From positions 186,001-250,000 of the forward strand of contig VGFK01000002.1 of assembly GCA_016868895.1 (NCBI GenBank): a stretch of 64,000 bases of DNA. The letters are read 5' to 3'. Below are positions 41,436 through 50,800 of the stretch, piece after piece. The notes below the pieces were generated by a model. That model made no database searches. It saw nothing but the letters and a program-made list of their open reading frames with translations, and had not been told where the DNA came from. This stretch comes from Bacteroidota bacterium (GTDB taxonomy: Bacteria; Bacteroidota; Bacteroidia; Chitinophagales; Chitinophagaceae). Position numbers and translations under genes: made by a program. The stretch's first letter is position 1; each line of letters opens with the position of its first letter.

Positions 41436-42182
41436 ATGAGAAAATCACTTGCATATGTTTTTATCTTATTGCTGTGTGGTGGTACCCATTTTGGCTATGC
41501 ACAAAGCGGCTATTTGCCCCGCGAGGACTTCAGCGGTGCTGCGTATACCCTTGCCGTTCACGAGGTGAATTTTGAGGGCGTGCAAAATGAATCTAAGTTG
41601 CGTTTGCCCTATTCTTCCGTAAAAGGAAGTCCTTATTTTACAGAAACATTTCTGTTGGCTGATTTTTTCAACCAAAAAGGGAAAATGGTGGGTCGGCAAA
41701 TCGCCCGTATGAATCTTGCTACACAGGAAGTTCACTTCATTGGTGAGAAAGACCAGGAATACATTGCGCCTGGGGAGCTGTCGACAAAAGTTATATTTCA
41801 TTCCCCTGAGAAAGCGGATACGGCTGCTTTGTTTGTCCGGTATGTGCCTGGACTCCAATTAGGAGCAAAGCCACTTACAGATTTTGTTCAGCAACTGACG
41901 TTTGGAGAAGCGGTCCTTTATAAACATGCCAAGCGTTATGTTGCGTCCGCTGATTCAATGTTTGGTACCTTGAAACGGTATTTTTTTGCGACTTCGACGG
42001 GCTATTTCTTAAAACTCAATGCAGATCCACAATACATCAACAAGCTCTCACTCAATGCGCTGTTGAGCATGCTTCCTCAATCAGAGAGCATGGCAGCGTG
42101 GGTGAAAAGCAACAAAATCAACATTCGCCGCGAGGAGGATTTGATTGCATTGATTGATCATTGGAATAAAACAAGGCGTTGA
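41436..42182 (+). CDS. Uncharacterised exported protein between era and der
   Basis: A 248-residue protein with a clear signal peptide ending in Tyr-Ala-Gln (about residue 22). The mature part has mixed alpha/beta character with no transmembrane segment and only one Cys in the whole sequence, in the signal peptide. I do not recognise a family. The first ATG of the frame, at 41430, is two codons earlier; MRKSLAYVF fits a signal better. It follows era by 9 bp and precedes der by 33 bp on the same strand. Confidence 0.8.
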   Translation: MRKSLAYVFILLLCGGTHFGYAQSGYLPREDFSGAAYTLAVHEVNFEGVQNESKLRLPYSSVKGSPYFTETFLLADFFNQKGKMVGRQIARMNLATQEVHFIGEKDQEYIAPGELSTKVIFHSPEKADTAALFVRYVPGLQLGAKPLTDFVQQLTFGEAVLYKHAKRYVASADSMFGTLKRYFFATSTGYFLKLNADPQYINKLSLNALLSMLPQSESMAAWVKSNKINIRREEDLIALIDHWNKTRR

Positions 42183-42215
42183 TCTCAACCGATTAACGCA
42201 TCATTTAACTGAACC

Positions 42216-43523
42216 ATGGCGGGATTTACATTGGCAATAGTAGGGCGTCCAAACGTAGGGAAAAGTACATTTTTTAATCGTCTGCTTGAACAACGGAAGG
42301 CAATTGTTGAGGATACACCCGGGGTAACCCGCGATCGTCAGTATGGAATTGCTGATTGGAATGGTAAGTCGTTCAACGTTATTGATACGGGTGGATTTGT
42401 TGCCGGAAGTGACGATGTTTTTGAAAAAGAGATTCGGAAGCAGGTATTGATTGCAGTTGAAGAGGCCAATGCCGTGTTGTTCATGGTGGACGCCAGTACC
42501 GGTATCATGCAGTTGGATGAAGAAATGGCAGAAGTCCTCCGGCCTTCCAAAAAACCGGTGTTCCTGGTTGTGAATAAAGTCGATAACAATTCCCGGTTGC
42601 TAGAAGCTGCCGAATTTTATTCACTCGGTTTTGAAAAGATATTCTTTCTCTCTTCCATGACTGGAAGTGGGACGGGAGAGGTCCTGGATGATGTCGCAGC
42701 ATTGATCCAAATTGAGGCAGATGCTCCAAATGAGGAGTTGCCTCGTATTGCGATCATGGGCCAACCCAACGTGGGCAAATCATCTTTGCTGAATGTGTTG
42801 GTGGGCGAGGAACGCACCATTGTAAGTGATATAGCCGGTACCACCCGTGATACCATTCATACCCATTACAACCTGTTCCAGAAGGAGTTTATTTTGATTG
42901 ATACTGCCGGTATTCGAAGAAAAATGAAAGTGCAGGAAGACTTGGAATTTTACTCTGTTATCCGCGCCATCAAAGCCATGGATGAGGCAGACGTTTGTTT
43001 GATCATGATTGATGCAGTCAAAGGAATTTCCCAACAGGATTTAAATATTTTTTCTCTGGCAGTAAAAAAAGGGAAGGGGATTGTGTTGCTGGTCAACAAA
43101 TGGGACCTGATTGAAAAAGATACCAAAACCGCAAAAACATTTGAGACAGAATTAAAATACCGGTTAGCGCCATTTACTGATTTACCTATTTTATTTGTTT
43201 CTGTAAATGATAAGACCCGAATTTTTAAAGTAATCGAAGTGGCATTGGAGGTGTACCAGAATCGTCGGCGCCGGATTCCTACTTCACGGTTGAACGAAGC
43301 CATGCTTCCATTTATAGAAGCGTATCGTCCGCCGGTGGTGAGGGGCAATTCAATTAAAATCAAATTCATCGCACAACTGCCAACTGTGGTACCCAGTTTT
43401 GCCTTCTATACCAATTATCCAGATGACATTAAAGGACCCTATCGCAATTATCTTGAAAATAAATTACGGGAATGTTTTCAATTCAAGGGGGTACCCTTAC
43501 GCGTATACTTTAGGAAAAAATAA
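42216..43523 (+). CDS. der: GTPase Der (EngA)
   Basis: A 435-residue protein with two tandem GTPase domains and a C-terminal KH-like domain, acting in 50S ribosomal subunit assembly. The first domain has GRPNVGKS (residues 10-17), DTGG and NKVD; the second has GQPNVGKS (residues 182-189), DTAG and NKWD. The C-terminal region contains VPSFAFYTNYPDDIKGPYRNYLEN. Length and layout are standard. It is followed by a hairpin that terminates the convergent porin gene. Confidence 0.96.
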   Translation: MAGFTLAIVGRPNVGKSTFFNRLLEQRKAIVEDTPGVTRDRQYGIADWNGKSFNVIDTGGFVAGSDDVFEKEIRKQVLIAVEEANAVLFMVDASTGIMQLDEEMAEVLRPSKKPVFLVVNKVDNNSRLLEAAEFYSLGFEKIFFLSSMTGSGTGEVLDDVAALIQIEADAPNEELPRIAIMGQPNVGKSSLLNVLVGEERTIVSDIAGTTRDTIHTHYNLFQKEFILIDTAGIRRKMKVQEDLEFYSVIRAIKAMDEADVCLIMIDAVKGISQQDLNIFSLAVKKGKGIVLLVNKWDLIEKDTKTAKTFETELKYRLAPFTDLPILFVSVNDKTRIFKVIEVALEVYQNRRRRIPTSRLNEAMLPFIEAYRPPVVRGNSIKIKFIAQLPTVVPSFAFYTNYPDDIKGPYRNYLENKLRECFQFKGVPLRVYFRKK

Positions 43524-43544
43524 AGGGCGACTGGAAAGCCGCCC
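43513..43544 (-). terminator. Intrinsic terminator of the porin gene
   Basis: A stem at 43525-43544 (GGGCG, one A-C mismatch, CT / AG, CGCCC) with a GGAA loop on the plus strand. On the minus strand it is followed by a T-rich run (TTTATTTTTT), so it mainly stops transcription from the porin gene. The der stop codon lies within the T-run region. Confidence 0.65.
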
Positions 43545-43570
43545 CGTAAATTCTGACCCAAAAATTACGA

Positions 43571-44635
43571 TTACAACTTGAAATAAGCTGCAATCAAAAA
43601 GTTAGATGCCGATTTCTTTCCATTTCCTGTCTTGTTGTAAAAGACTCCAGCGCTGGCGGTTTCCAGTCGGTATTCAGGGATGATGGTAAATTTCTTGAGT
43701 TTAATGTTGGCAGATAGGGTGTTGGCAAAAATGCTTGCTCCTTTTGAAGCGGAACTCAGCGCTGCCAGTTGGTTAGCATCATTGAATACTTCTGAGCGAA
43801 GCGTTATGCCGATTGTTTCTTTGGGATCATAGTTGAAATATCCTGCCAATCCACTCCAGGTTTTTGCCGCTAGGTAGGAACTTCCGGAGGGCAATCGTAC
43901 GGATGTAACGGTTCCATTCACACCTACGTTGAATTTGTCGCTGGCTTTTGCTGTAAGGACCAGATCCACCTGTCTTGTTTTAGCGTAGTCTGTAGGACGT
44001 TGACCTCCCACATAATTCAGGTACAGTTTTACGTTATCGTTGATGGCCTGGCTGAGTTGGATCAATACGGACTTCTTATTGGGAGCAGGTGCTTTTCTGT
44101 AGTCGGTTGGGTTGGCCAATCCAACCATGATTCCCGTAGCACCAAATGTGAGGTCTGCTTTGATGCCGGTATGGAGAAAAGGACCGTACGAGAACATATA
44201 CGACATGCTGTAGTTGCGATTGGCGTAGGGATCCACCAACTCATACCCAACGTGCGTAGCCCAAGAACCCACTGTGAGTTTTAACCAGTCCGTGGGCGCT
44301 ACGGAAGCGTAGAGTTGCTTTACATACGATAAAGCTCCTTTATCATTGTAAGCGAATTCGGTCGCCCGCTTTCCATACCCAAGATCTGCAGTGAACGAAA
44401 ATTTTCCAACGGAGTAGTCTCCTCGAACCGAGATCATTCCCAGTGCCAATTTTCCAGTACTGTTGGTAAAACTCGTTCTGTTGTTGGCGAGGTTACTGGC
44501 CAGATCCGAGCGAAAATATCCATCAACAAATCCGGTGAAGGTGAACGGTGATTTTTTTTCTGTTGAATCTTCCTGTGCAAACAGTACCAGAGAGGCATTC
44601 AGCATCAAAGCGAATAAGCAAAGTTTTCGTAACAT
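43571..44635 (-). CDS. Outer-membrane beta-barrel porin (BBP2/OmpL-like)
   Basis: A 354-residue protein with a signal peptide (residues 1-20, ending LFAQ) and a barrel of about 12-16 amphipathic strands, finishing with a C-terminal aromatic strand. SPFTFTGFVDGYF near the mature N-terminus matches the putative beta-barrel porin-2 family as I recall it. The substrate is unknown. The frame extends upstream to 44725, but the signal peptide begins at 44635. It lies 95 bp downstream of amt in the same direction, which suggests coupling to nitrogen uptake. Confidence 0.82.
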   Translation of the reverse strand: MLRKLCLFALMLNASLVLFAQEDSTEKKSPFTFTGFVDGYFRSDLASNLANNRTSFTNSTGKLALGMISVRGDYSVGKFSFTADLGYGKRATEFAYNDKGALSYVKQLYASVAPTDWLKLTVGSWATHVGYELVDPYANRNYSMSYMFSYGPFLHTGIKADLTFGATGIMVGLANPTDYRKAPAPNKKSVLIQLSQAINDNVKLYLNYVGGQRPTDYAKTRQVDLVLTAKASDKFNVGVNGTVTSVRLPSGSSYLAAKTWSGLAGYFNYDPKETIGITLRSEVFNDANQLAALSSASKGASIFANTLSANIKLKKFTIIPEYRLETASAGVFYNKTGNGKKSASNFLIAAYFKL

Positions 44636-44730
44636 TGTTTTGGTTTTTAGTTCTAAAAGAGGGTATGGCAGAGGCGAATGTTCTAGTCCAACACCGCCTT
44701 GCGCTGTACCCTTGTTTGTTATCAATTCTA

Positions 44731-46080
44731 CTAAGCCTTTTGAGGATTTCTTCCATATTTTTCATCGTGCTGCGTTGCGTCCAATCCCAGTTCTTCTTCT
44801 TCCTCGCTCACGCGAAGGGGTTGAATGAAATTGATGATTTTGAAGATGAGGAAGGATACGACAAATGAATATGCAACGGCAATACCCATTGCTTTGAGCT
44901 GGGTCAAAAAGAATTCTGAATTACCGTAAAACAAACCATCGTTACCAGCTCCATTGACTGCTTTTGTGGCAAAGACTCCAGTGAGGATCATGCCCACCAT
45001 GCCTCCTATTCCATGACAGGGGAACACGTCCAACGCATCGTCAAGGGTGGATTTTTGTTTATAATAGACGGCTACGTTGGAAATGATGGCAGAGATGACA
45101 CCGATAAAAATGCTTTGTGGTATTCCTACAAATCCGGCTCCAGGAGTAATGGCAACCAGTCCTACTACTGCTCCGATACAGAATCCCATCACGGATGGCT
45201 TCTTTCCTTTCATGACATCAAAAAACATCCAGGAAAGTCCCGCAGCTGCTGCCGCTGTATTGGTAGTAGCAAATGCTGAAACAGCCAATGCATTTGCACC
45301 CAATGCTGATCCGGCGTTGAACCCGAACCATCCAAACCATAATAACCCGGTTCCAATTAACACATACGGAACGTTAGCGGGTGGAATTTCTGCACCTTCT
45401 TCGTGTACTTTTCTTCTCTTCAAGACCAATGCACCCGCCAATGCAGCGCAACCTGCTGAGATGTGTACGACTGTTCCACCTGCAAAATCAAGTGCACCTA
45501 ATTTGAACAAAAATCCTTCCGGGTGCCAGCTCCAATGCGCAAGCGGAGCATAGACCAATACACTGAAGAGGATGATGAATAGAATATAAGATGTAAATCG
45601 AACGCGCTCGGCCAAAGCGCCCACTACCAGTCCCGGTGTGATGATTGCAAACATGAGTTGAAAGAGTGCAAACAACGATTTAGGGATGGTAGGTGCTAGG
45701 CTCCAGGGTTCTGCATTGCTGACATCCTTAAAGAAGAAGTGGGTGAGGGGATTGCCAATGAATCCGCCAATGCTTTCTCCAAAACTCAAGCTGTAGCCAA
45801 ATGTGATCCAAATTACACTGACCACTCCTGCTGCTACCGTGCTTTTGATCATGGTGGAAATAACATTTTTCCTATGAACCATCCCCCCGTAAAAGAATGC
45901 AAGTCCGGGTGTCATCAGAAATACCAACGCAGTGGCCACTACCACCCAGGCGATATCGGCTCCTACATAAGCACCCTGCTTATCCTCCCAATTGGGCAAT
46001 ACCGGAACGAAAAGGGCACAGACAGAAATCAGAATCAAGACTAGAAAAGGGAGACGATCCCGAACAATTTTTGAATTCAT
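44731..46080 (-). CDS. amt: Ammonium transporter (Amt/Mep/Rh)
   Basis: A 449-residue transporter with about 11 transmembrane helices and a cleavable or membrane-inserted N-terminus. Hallmarks: FFYGGMVHRKNVIST, WSWHPEG, the signature DFAGGTVVHISAG, the HG pair in DVFPCHGIGGMVG, and a C-terminal cytoplasmic tail used by GlnK in other bacteria. No glnK gene adjoins it. The longer frame from 46107 is rejected in favour of MNSKIVRDRLPFLV. It follows gltD on the same strand across a 262-bp AT-rich region with its own -7 element. Confidence 0.95.
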   Translation of the reverse strand: MNSKIVRDRLPFLVLILISVCALFVPVLPNWEDKQGAYVGADIAWVVVATALVFLMTPGLAFFYGGMVHRKNVISTMIKSTVAAGVVSVIWITFGYSLSFGESIGGFIGNPLTHFFFKDVSNAEPWSLAPTIPKSLFALFQLMFAIITPGLVVGALAERVRFTSYILFIILFSVLVYAPLAHWSWHPEGFLFKLGALDFAGGTVVHISAGCAALAGALVLKRRKVHEEGAEIPPANVPYVLIGTGLLWFGWFGFNAGSALGANALAVSAFATTNTAAAAAGLSWMFFDVMKGKKPSVMGFCIGAVVGLVAITPGAGFVGIPQSIFIGVISAIISNVAVYYKQKSTLDDALDVFPCHGIGGMVGMILTGVFATKAVNGAGNDGLFYGNSEFFLTQLKAMGIAVAYSFVVSFLIFKIINFIQPLRVSEEEEELGLDATQHDEKYGRNPQKA

Positions 46081-46342
46081 GAGCAAAATTTTTGGTTTTA
46101 AAATCAAATCTTGCTCAAATATAAGGCTACGGTCTCACAAATATTAATATATAAAAAATTGTAATATCAATGTTTTTAATTGTAAAGCATTGAATACGAG
46201 AATAATAAGAATTTTAGTTTAAAAAAATGTGAATAAGTTTATTGTATAATTATGTAAATAGATAATTATATAATATGTAATGAATTGATAAATTGAGATA
46301 AAAATTTAAGGAGATGAAATTCAATACATATATAATAAAACA
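46081..46342. other. AT-rich intergenic region between gltD and amt
   Basis: A 262-bp, strongly AT-rich region. It holds the amt promoter (-7 TATATTTG on the minus strand at 46116-46123) and part of the gltD terminator hairpin. I see no gene; a plus-strand ATG at 46314 opens a frame that only runs into antisense gltD. Confidence 0.6.
46116..46123 (-). promoter_or_regulatory. -7 element upstream of amt
   Basis: TATATTTG on the minus strand, an exact TAnnTTTG, 35 nt before the ATG at 46080. TTTG lies 14 nt upstream, closer than the usual 19. Confidence 0.45.
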
Positions 46343-46359
46343 TTATATGAATAATGTTT
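46338..46359 (-). terminator. Hairpin at the end of gltD
   Basis: A 9-bp perfect stem (AAACATTAT / ATAATGTTT) with a 4-nt loop. The gltD stop codon is within it. On the minus strand it is followed by TTATTATATATG, a weak T tract, so termination efficiency is uncertain. Confidence 0.5.
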
Positions 46360-47836
46360 GGTCTTTTGATTCCAAAATGGAATGTCCCATGAGGAATTCA
46401 TCTACTTTACGAGCGCATTCTCTGCCTTCGCTGATGGCCCAGACGACCAGCGATTGTCCTCTGCGCATGTCGCCGCAGGTAAAGACCTTGGGGATGTTGG
46501 TTTTGTACTCTTTTTCGCCTGCTTTGACATTTCCCCGCTCATCGTGTTCCACATCCAGGTCGTAAAGCATGCCGGTTTGCTGGGGGGAGACAAATCCCAT
46601 GGCCAATAAAACAAGGTCGCAGGGTATTATGCTTTCTGATCCTGGCTTTTCAATAAAGTTCATGGGTTTGCCTTCCTCCACTTTCCATTCCAACTCTACG
46701 GTTTTTAATGCAGTCAATTCCCCTGCAGCATTGCCGATGAATTCTTTTGTTGCAATGGCCCAGTGGCGCTCGCATCCCTCTTCATGTGAACTGGAGGTTT
46801 TGAGGACCATGGGGTAGGAGGGCCATGGCATGAATGGTGTCCTGTTTTTGGGTGGCTGTGGAAGCAATTCAAATTGGATAACGGATAGAGCACCTTGGCG
46901 GTTGGAAGTACCAACACAATCAGAACCGGTGTCGCCGCCACCGATCACCACAACCTTCTTGTTTGTTGCACTGATCACGCCTTCAGCAACATTGCTTTCT
47001 ATCCCTTTATGGGCAAACGGATCGCGCTGTGCCGTGATTTTGTTTTGCTGTTTTAGAAACTCCATTGCAAAATGCACTCCTTTCAGAGATCTTCCTGAAA
47101 TGTTCAGGTCTCTGGGAACTGTTGATCCGCCGGCCAGAACGAGTGCGCTATACTCTCTCAATAAATCATTCACGCTGATGTTGACTCCAACGTTGCTGTT
47201 GCATTGAAATACGATGCCTTCTTTTTCCATCACGTCGATCCGTCGATCGACTATCTTTTTTTCCAGTTTGAAATCGGGGATGCCATACCGCAATAGCCCT
47301 CCTGGCCGATCATCGCGCTCAAATACGGTAACCGAATGACCCGCCTGGTTGAGTTGTGCAGCAGCAGCCAGACCTGCAGGACCACTTCCTACGACTGCAA
47401 TTTTTTTTCCGGTTCGAATAACCGGTTCTTTGAATTGAACAAACCCTTTATTGAACGCGATCTCGATGATGTGTTTTTCAATTTCTTCAATGTTGACCGG
47501 AGGTTGATTGATTCCCAGCACGCAAGAACTTTCGCAGGGTGCGGGGCAAATCCTACCGGTGAATTCAGGGAAATTGTTGGTAGAAGTCAGGATCTCGTAT
47601 GCTTCTTTCCAGTCCTCACGGTATACCGCATCATTGAATTCGGGAATGACGTTGCCCAATGGACAACCATGATGGCAGAACGGCACTCCGCAATTCATGC
47701 ACCGTGCTGCTTGCTTGTTCAGTTCCTCCTTTTCGTAGGGATGCACAAATTCATTGAAATGACCAATCCGTTCTTTGGGATCATTTTTTTGTGGAGCAAC
47801 CCGTGTAAACTCAAGAAATCCTGTTGGTTTTCCCAT
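46343..47836 (-). CDS. gltD: Glutamate synthase, small subunit
   Basis: A 497-residue flavoprotein that passes NAD(P)H electrons to the large subunit. The N-terminal dicluster region has CMNCGVPFCHHGCPLGN and CPAPCESSCV. An FAD-binding motif follows (VVGSGPAGLAAAAQL), then an NAD(P)-binding GGGDTGSDC and the C-terminal CGDMRRGQSLVVWAI. Length fits the family. It follows gltB by 9 bp in the same direction. Confidence 0.95.
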   Translation of the reverse strand: MGKPTGFLEFTRVAPQKNDPKERIGHFNEFVHPYEKEELNKQAARCMNCGVPFCHHGCPLGNVIPEFNDAVYREDWKEAYEILTSTNNFPEFTGRICPAPCESSCVLGINQPPVNIEEIEKHIIEIAFNKGFVQFKEPVIRTGKKIAVVGSGPAGLAAAAQLNQAGHSVTVFERDDRPGGLLRYGIPDFKLEKKIVDRRIDVMEKEGIVFQCNSNVGVNISVNDLLREYSALVLAGGSTVPRDLNISGRSLKGVHFAMEFLKQQNKITAQRDPFAHKGIESNVAEGVISATNKKVVVIGGGDTGSDCVGTSNRQGALSVIQFELLPQPPKNRTPFMPWPSYPMVLKTSSSHEEGCERHWAIATKEFIGNAAGELTALKTVELEWKVEEGKPMNFIEKPGSESIIPCDLVLLAMGFVSPQQTGMLYDLDVEHDERGNVKAGEKEYKTNIPKVFTCGDMRRGQSLVVWAISEGRECARKVDEFLMGHSILESKDQTLFI

Positions 47837-47845
47837 TGTACTTTC

Positions 47846-50800
47846 TTATTTAATGACTGCTGCAGTGGATAGCTGCTTCGACTGCAGTACTTTTTTATAG
47901 TCCCTCGGAAATACTTTTACAAAATGCTGCTTCTGGGCATCCAGATCACTCAGTATGAACTGGGCAATGTGGCTTTTTGTGAGTTGTGCGTGCTCATGCA
48001 ATAAACTGCACAATACGGTCACATCAGATTCATCAATGGGATCCAGATCCACCATTTCTGTATTGCACTGTTCATTCAATCGACCATGAACGTCGTACAC
48101 ATAAGCAATGCCTCCGCTCATTCCTGCAGCAAAGTTTCTTCCTACCTTCCCCAAGATCAGGACCGTTCCACCTGTCATGTACTCGCATCCATGATCACCC
48201 ACTCCTTCCACAACTGCGGTCGCACCGGAATTTCTCACTGAAAACCGCTCTCCAGCTTTACCTCTGATGAATGCTTTTCCTGAAGTCGCACCATAGAACG
48301 CAACATTGCCTATAATGATGTTTTCTTCTGGGGTAAAGACACTCTCTTTGTCAGGATAAACAATCATTTTCGCACCACTGAGTCCCTTTCCAAAATAATC
48401 GTTCGCATCTCCTTCCAGTTCTAACAGAATGCCGTGTGTATTGAAGGCTCCGAAACTTTGACCTGCTGTTCCGTTGAATTTGATGTGGATGCACCCTTTT
48501 GGTAATCCTAACGCACCATACTTTCGTGTAATTTCATTGCTGAGTATGGTCCCGGTTGAACGATCTGTATTTTTAATTTGTGATTCAATTTGAACGGTAT
48601 GACCAGATTCAAGCGCAGGGGTAGCTTCTTTTAACAATTTCCAATCCAACACATCCGCAATCCCATGGTCTTGTTCTTCGATTTTATGTACTGCGGTGAA
48701 AGGATCAGATGGTTCCTTGTATAAGACAGGAGAGAGGTCCAGTTTAGCATATTTCCAATGCGTGATGCCTTCGCGCATTTTCAATGCCTCTGCTTGTCCT
48801 ACCATTTCTTCGATGGTTCTGTACCCCATGCTGGCCATAATCTCTCTGAGCTCTGCGGTGAGAAATTGAATGAAATTGACCACATACTCTGCCGCACCAT
48901 TGAAGCGTTTTCGTAATTCAGGATCTTGCGTTGCAACGCCAACGGGACAGGTATTGAGGTGACACTTGCGCATCAAAATACACCCCTCAACCACCAGTGC
49001 GGCGGTAGCCACGCCCCATTCTTCTGCGCCCAATAAAGTTGCAATGGCAATGTCTCTTCCGGTCTTCATCTGGCCATCCGCCTGTAATACAACTCTTCCG
49101 CGTAATTTATTTCGCACCAGTGTTTGTTGGGCCTCTGCAAGTCCAAGTTCCCAGGGAAGACCTGCATGGCGGATGGAGCTTACCGGAGATGCACCCGTAC
49201 CGCCATCATGACCGGATATCAGCACCACATCTGCTTTTGCTTTCGCAACCCCTGCTGCAATGGTACCCACGCCAGCTTTGGAAACCAGTTTCACGCTGAT
49301 GCGTGCACGACGATTTGCATTTTTTAAATCAAAAATCAACTGTGCAAGATCCTCAATGGAATAGATATCGTGGTGTGGCGGAGGCGAAATCAGTCCCACG
49401 CCCGGTGTTGAGTGCCTGACCCTTCCAATCCAATCATCTACTTTATGTCCAGGCAATTGTCCGCCTTCTCCCGGCTTTGCCCCTTGTGCCATTTTGATTT
49501 GCAATTCATCGGCCTCTGTCAGGTACTGACTGGTTACGCCAAAACGAGCAGAAGCGACTTGTTTGATTGATGAGCGCATGGAGTCACCGTTGGGAAGCGG
49601 GGTGTATCGGACTTCATCTTCTCCACCTTCTCCAGTGTTGCTCTTTGCTCCCAATCGGTTCATAGCTATGGCCAGGGTAGTGTGCGCTTCCCAGGAAATG
49701 GAACCGAATGACATGGCTCCCGTCGCAAATCGCTTGTATATGGTTTCCGCAGGTTCTACTTCTTCAAGTGGAATAGCCGAACGCGAAGGGTTGAATTCAA
49801 ATAAGCTTCTTAAGGTGCAGGCTTTTTCGCTTTGCTCGTTGACCAATTTGGAATATTTTTTAAATAGTCCATAGTCGCCTGTACGTGTTGAGTGCTGCAG
49901 CAAATGAATGGTTTGCGGATTGAACAAGTGAAACTCACCTTTTCGTTTCCATTGAAATATACCCCCCACGGGTAAACGATCCACCGGCAAACTTTTTCTG
50001 CTGAACCCCCGCATGTGTTTTGCAAGGGCCTCACGCGCAATTTCATCCAATCCCATGCCCTGGATCCGCGAAACCGCTCCGGTAAAATATTTATCAACTA
50101 CATCGTTGTTCAGTCCAATGATTTCAAAAATTTGTGCGCCTTGATACGATTGCAAAGTAGAAATACCCATTTTTGAGAACACCTTCAGCAGGCCGTCGTT
50201 CACAGCCTTGATGTAGTTTTTCTTGAGCTTCTCTACTTCCAGTTCGGTATCGATTTTTCCGCTCAATTTCATATCGCGAATACTGGAAAGAGCCAAATAC
50301 GGATTGATGGCTGTGGCGCCAAATCCAATCAGGCAGGCAAAATGGTGCACTTCCCATACATCGCCGGCTTCCACAATGATGCCAACTTTTCCGCGGTATC
50401 CTTTGCGGATCAGGTGGTGATGAATGGCAGAAGTGGATAGTAGAGAGGGAATGGGGGCATGGTCTGAATCAATCGCCCGATCCTGCAATATCAATACTTC
50501 AAAGCCGTCTTCAACAGCATCCACTGCATACCGGCAAATTCGGTCTAATGCTTTTTTCAACGCACCCGCTGAACCATCTGCCCTGAAATAGCATTGCAGC
50601 GTTTTTGCTTGAAAGATTCCGGTATCGATGCTGCGTATTTTTTCCAGGTCGTGATTGGTCAATACCGGATGTTTCAATGCCACCGTGTGGCAACTCAACG
50701 GATCTTCTATCAACATGTTTCCGTTGTTGCCGACAAATGTGGCAAGCGACATGACCAATCGTTCGCGAATCGGATCAATCGGAGGATTGGTCACTTGCGC

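Noticed and set aside
46308-46565. AAGGAG followed by ATG at 46314 as a possible plus-strand gene
   Set aside because: The spacing is too short for a ribosome-binding site and the frame runs straight into antisense gltD.
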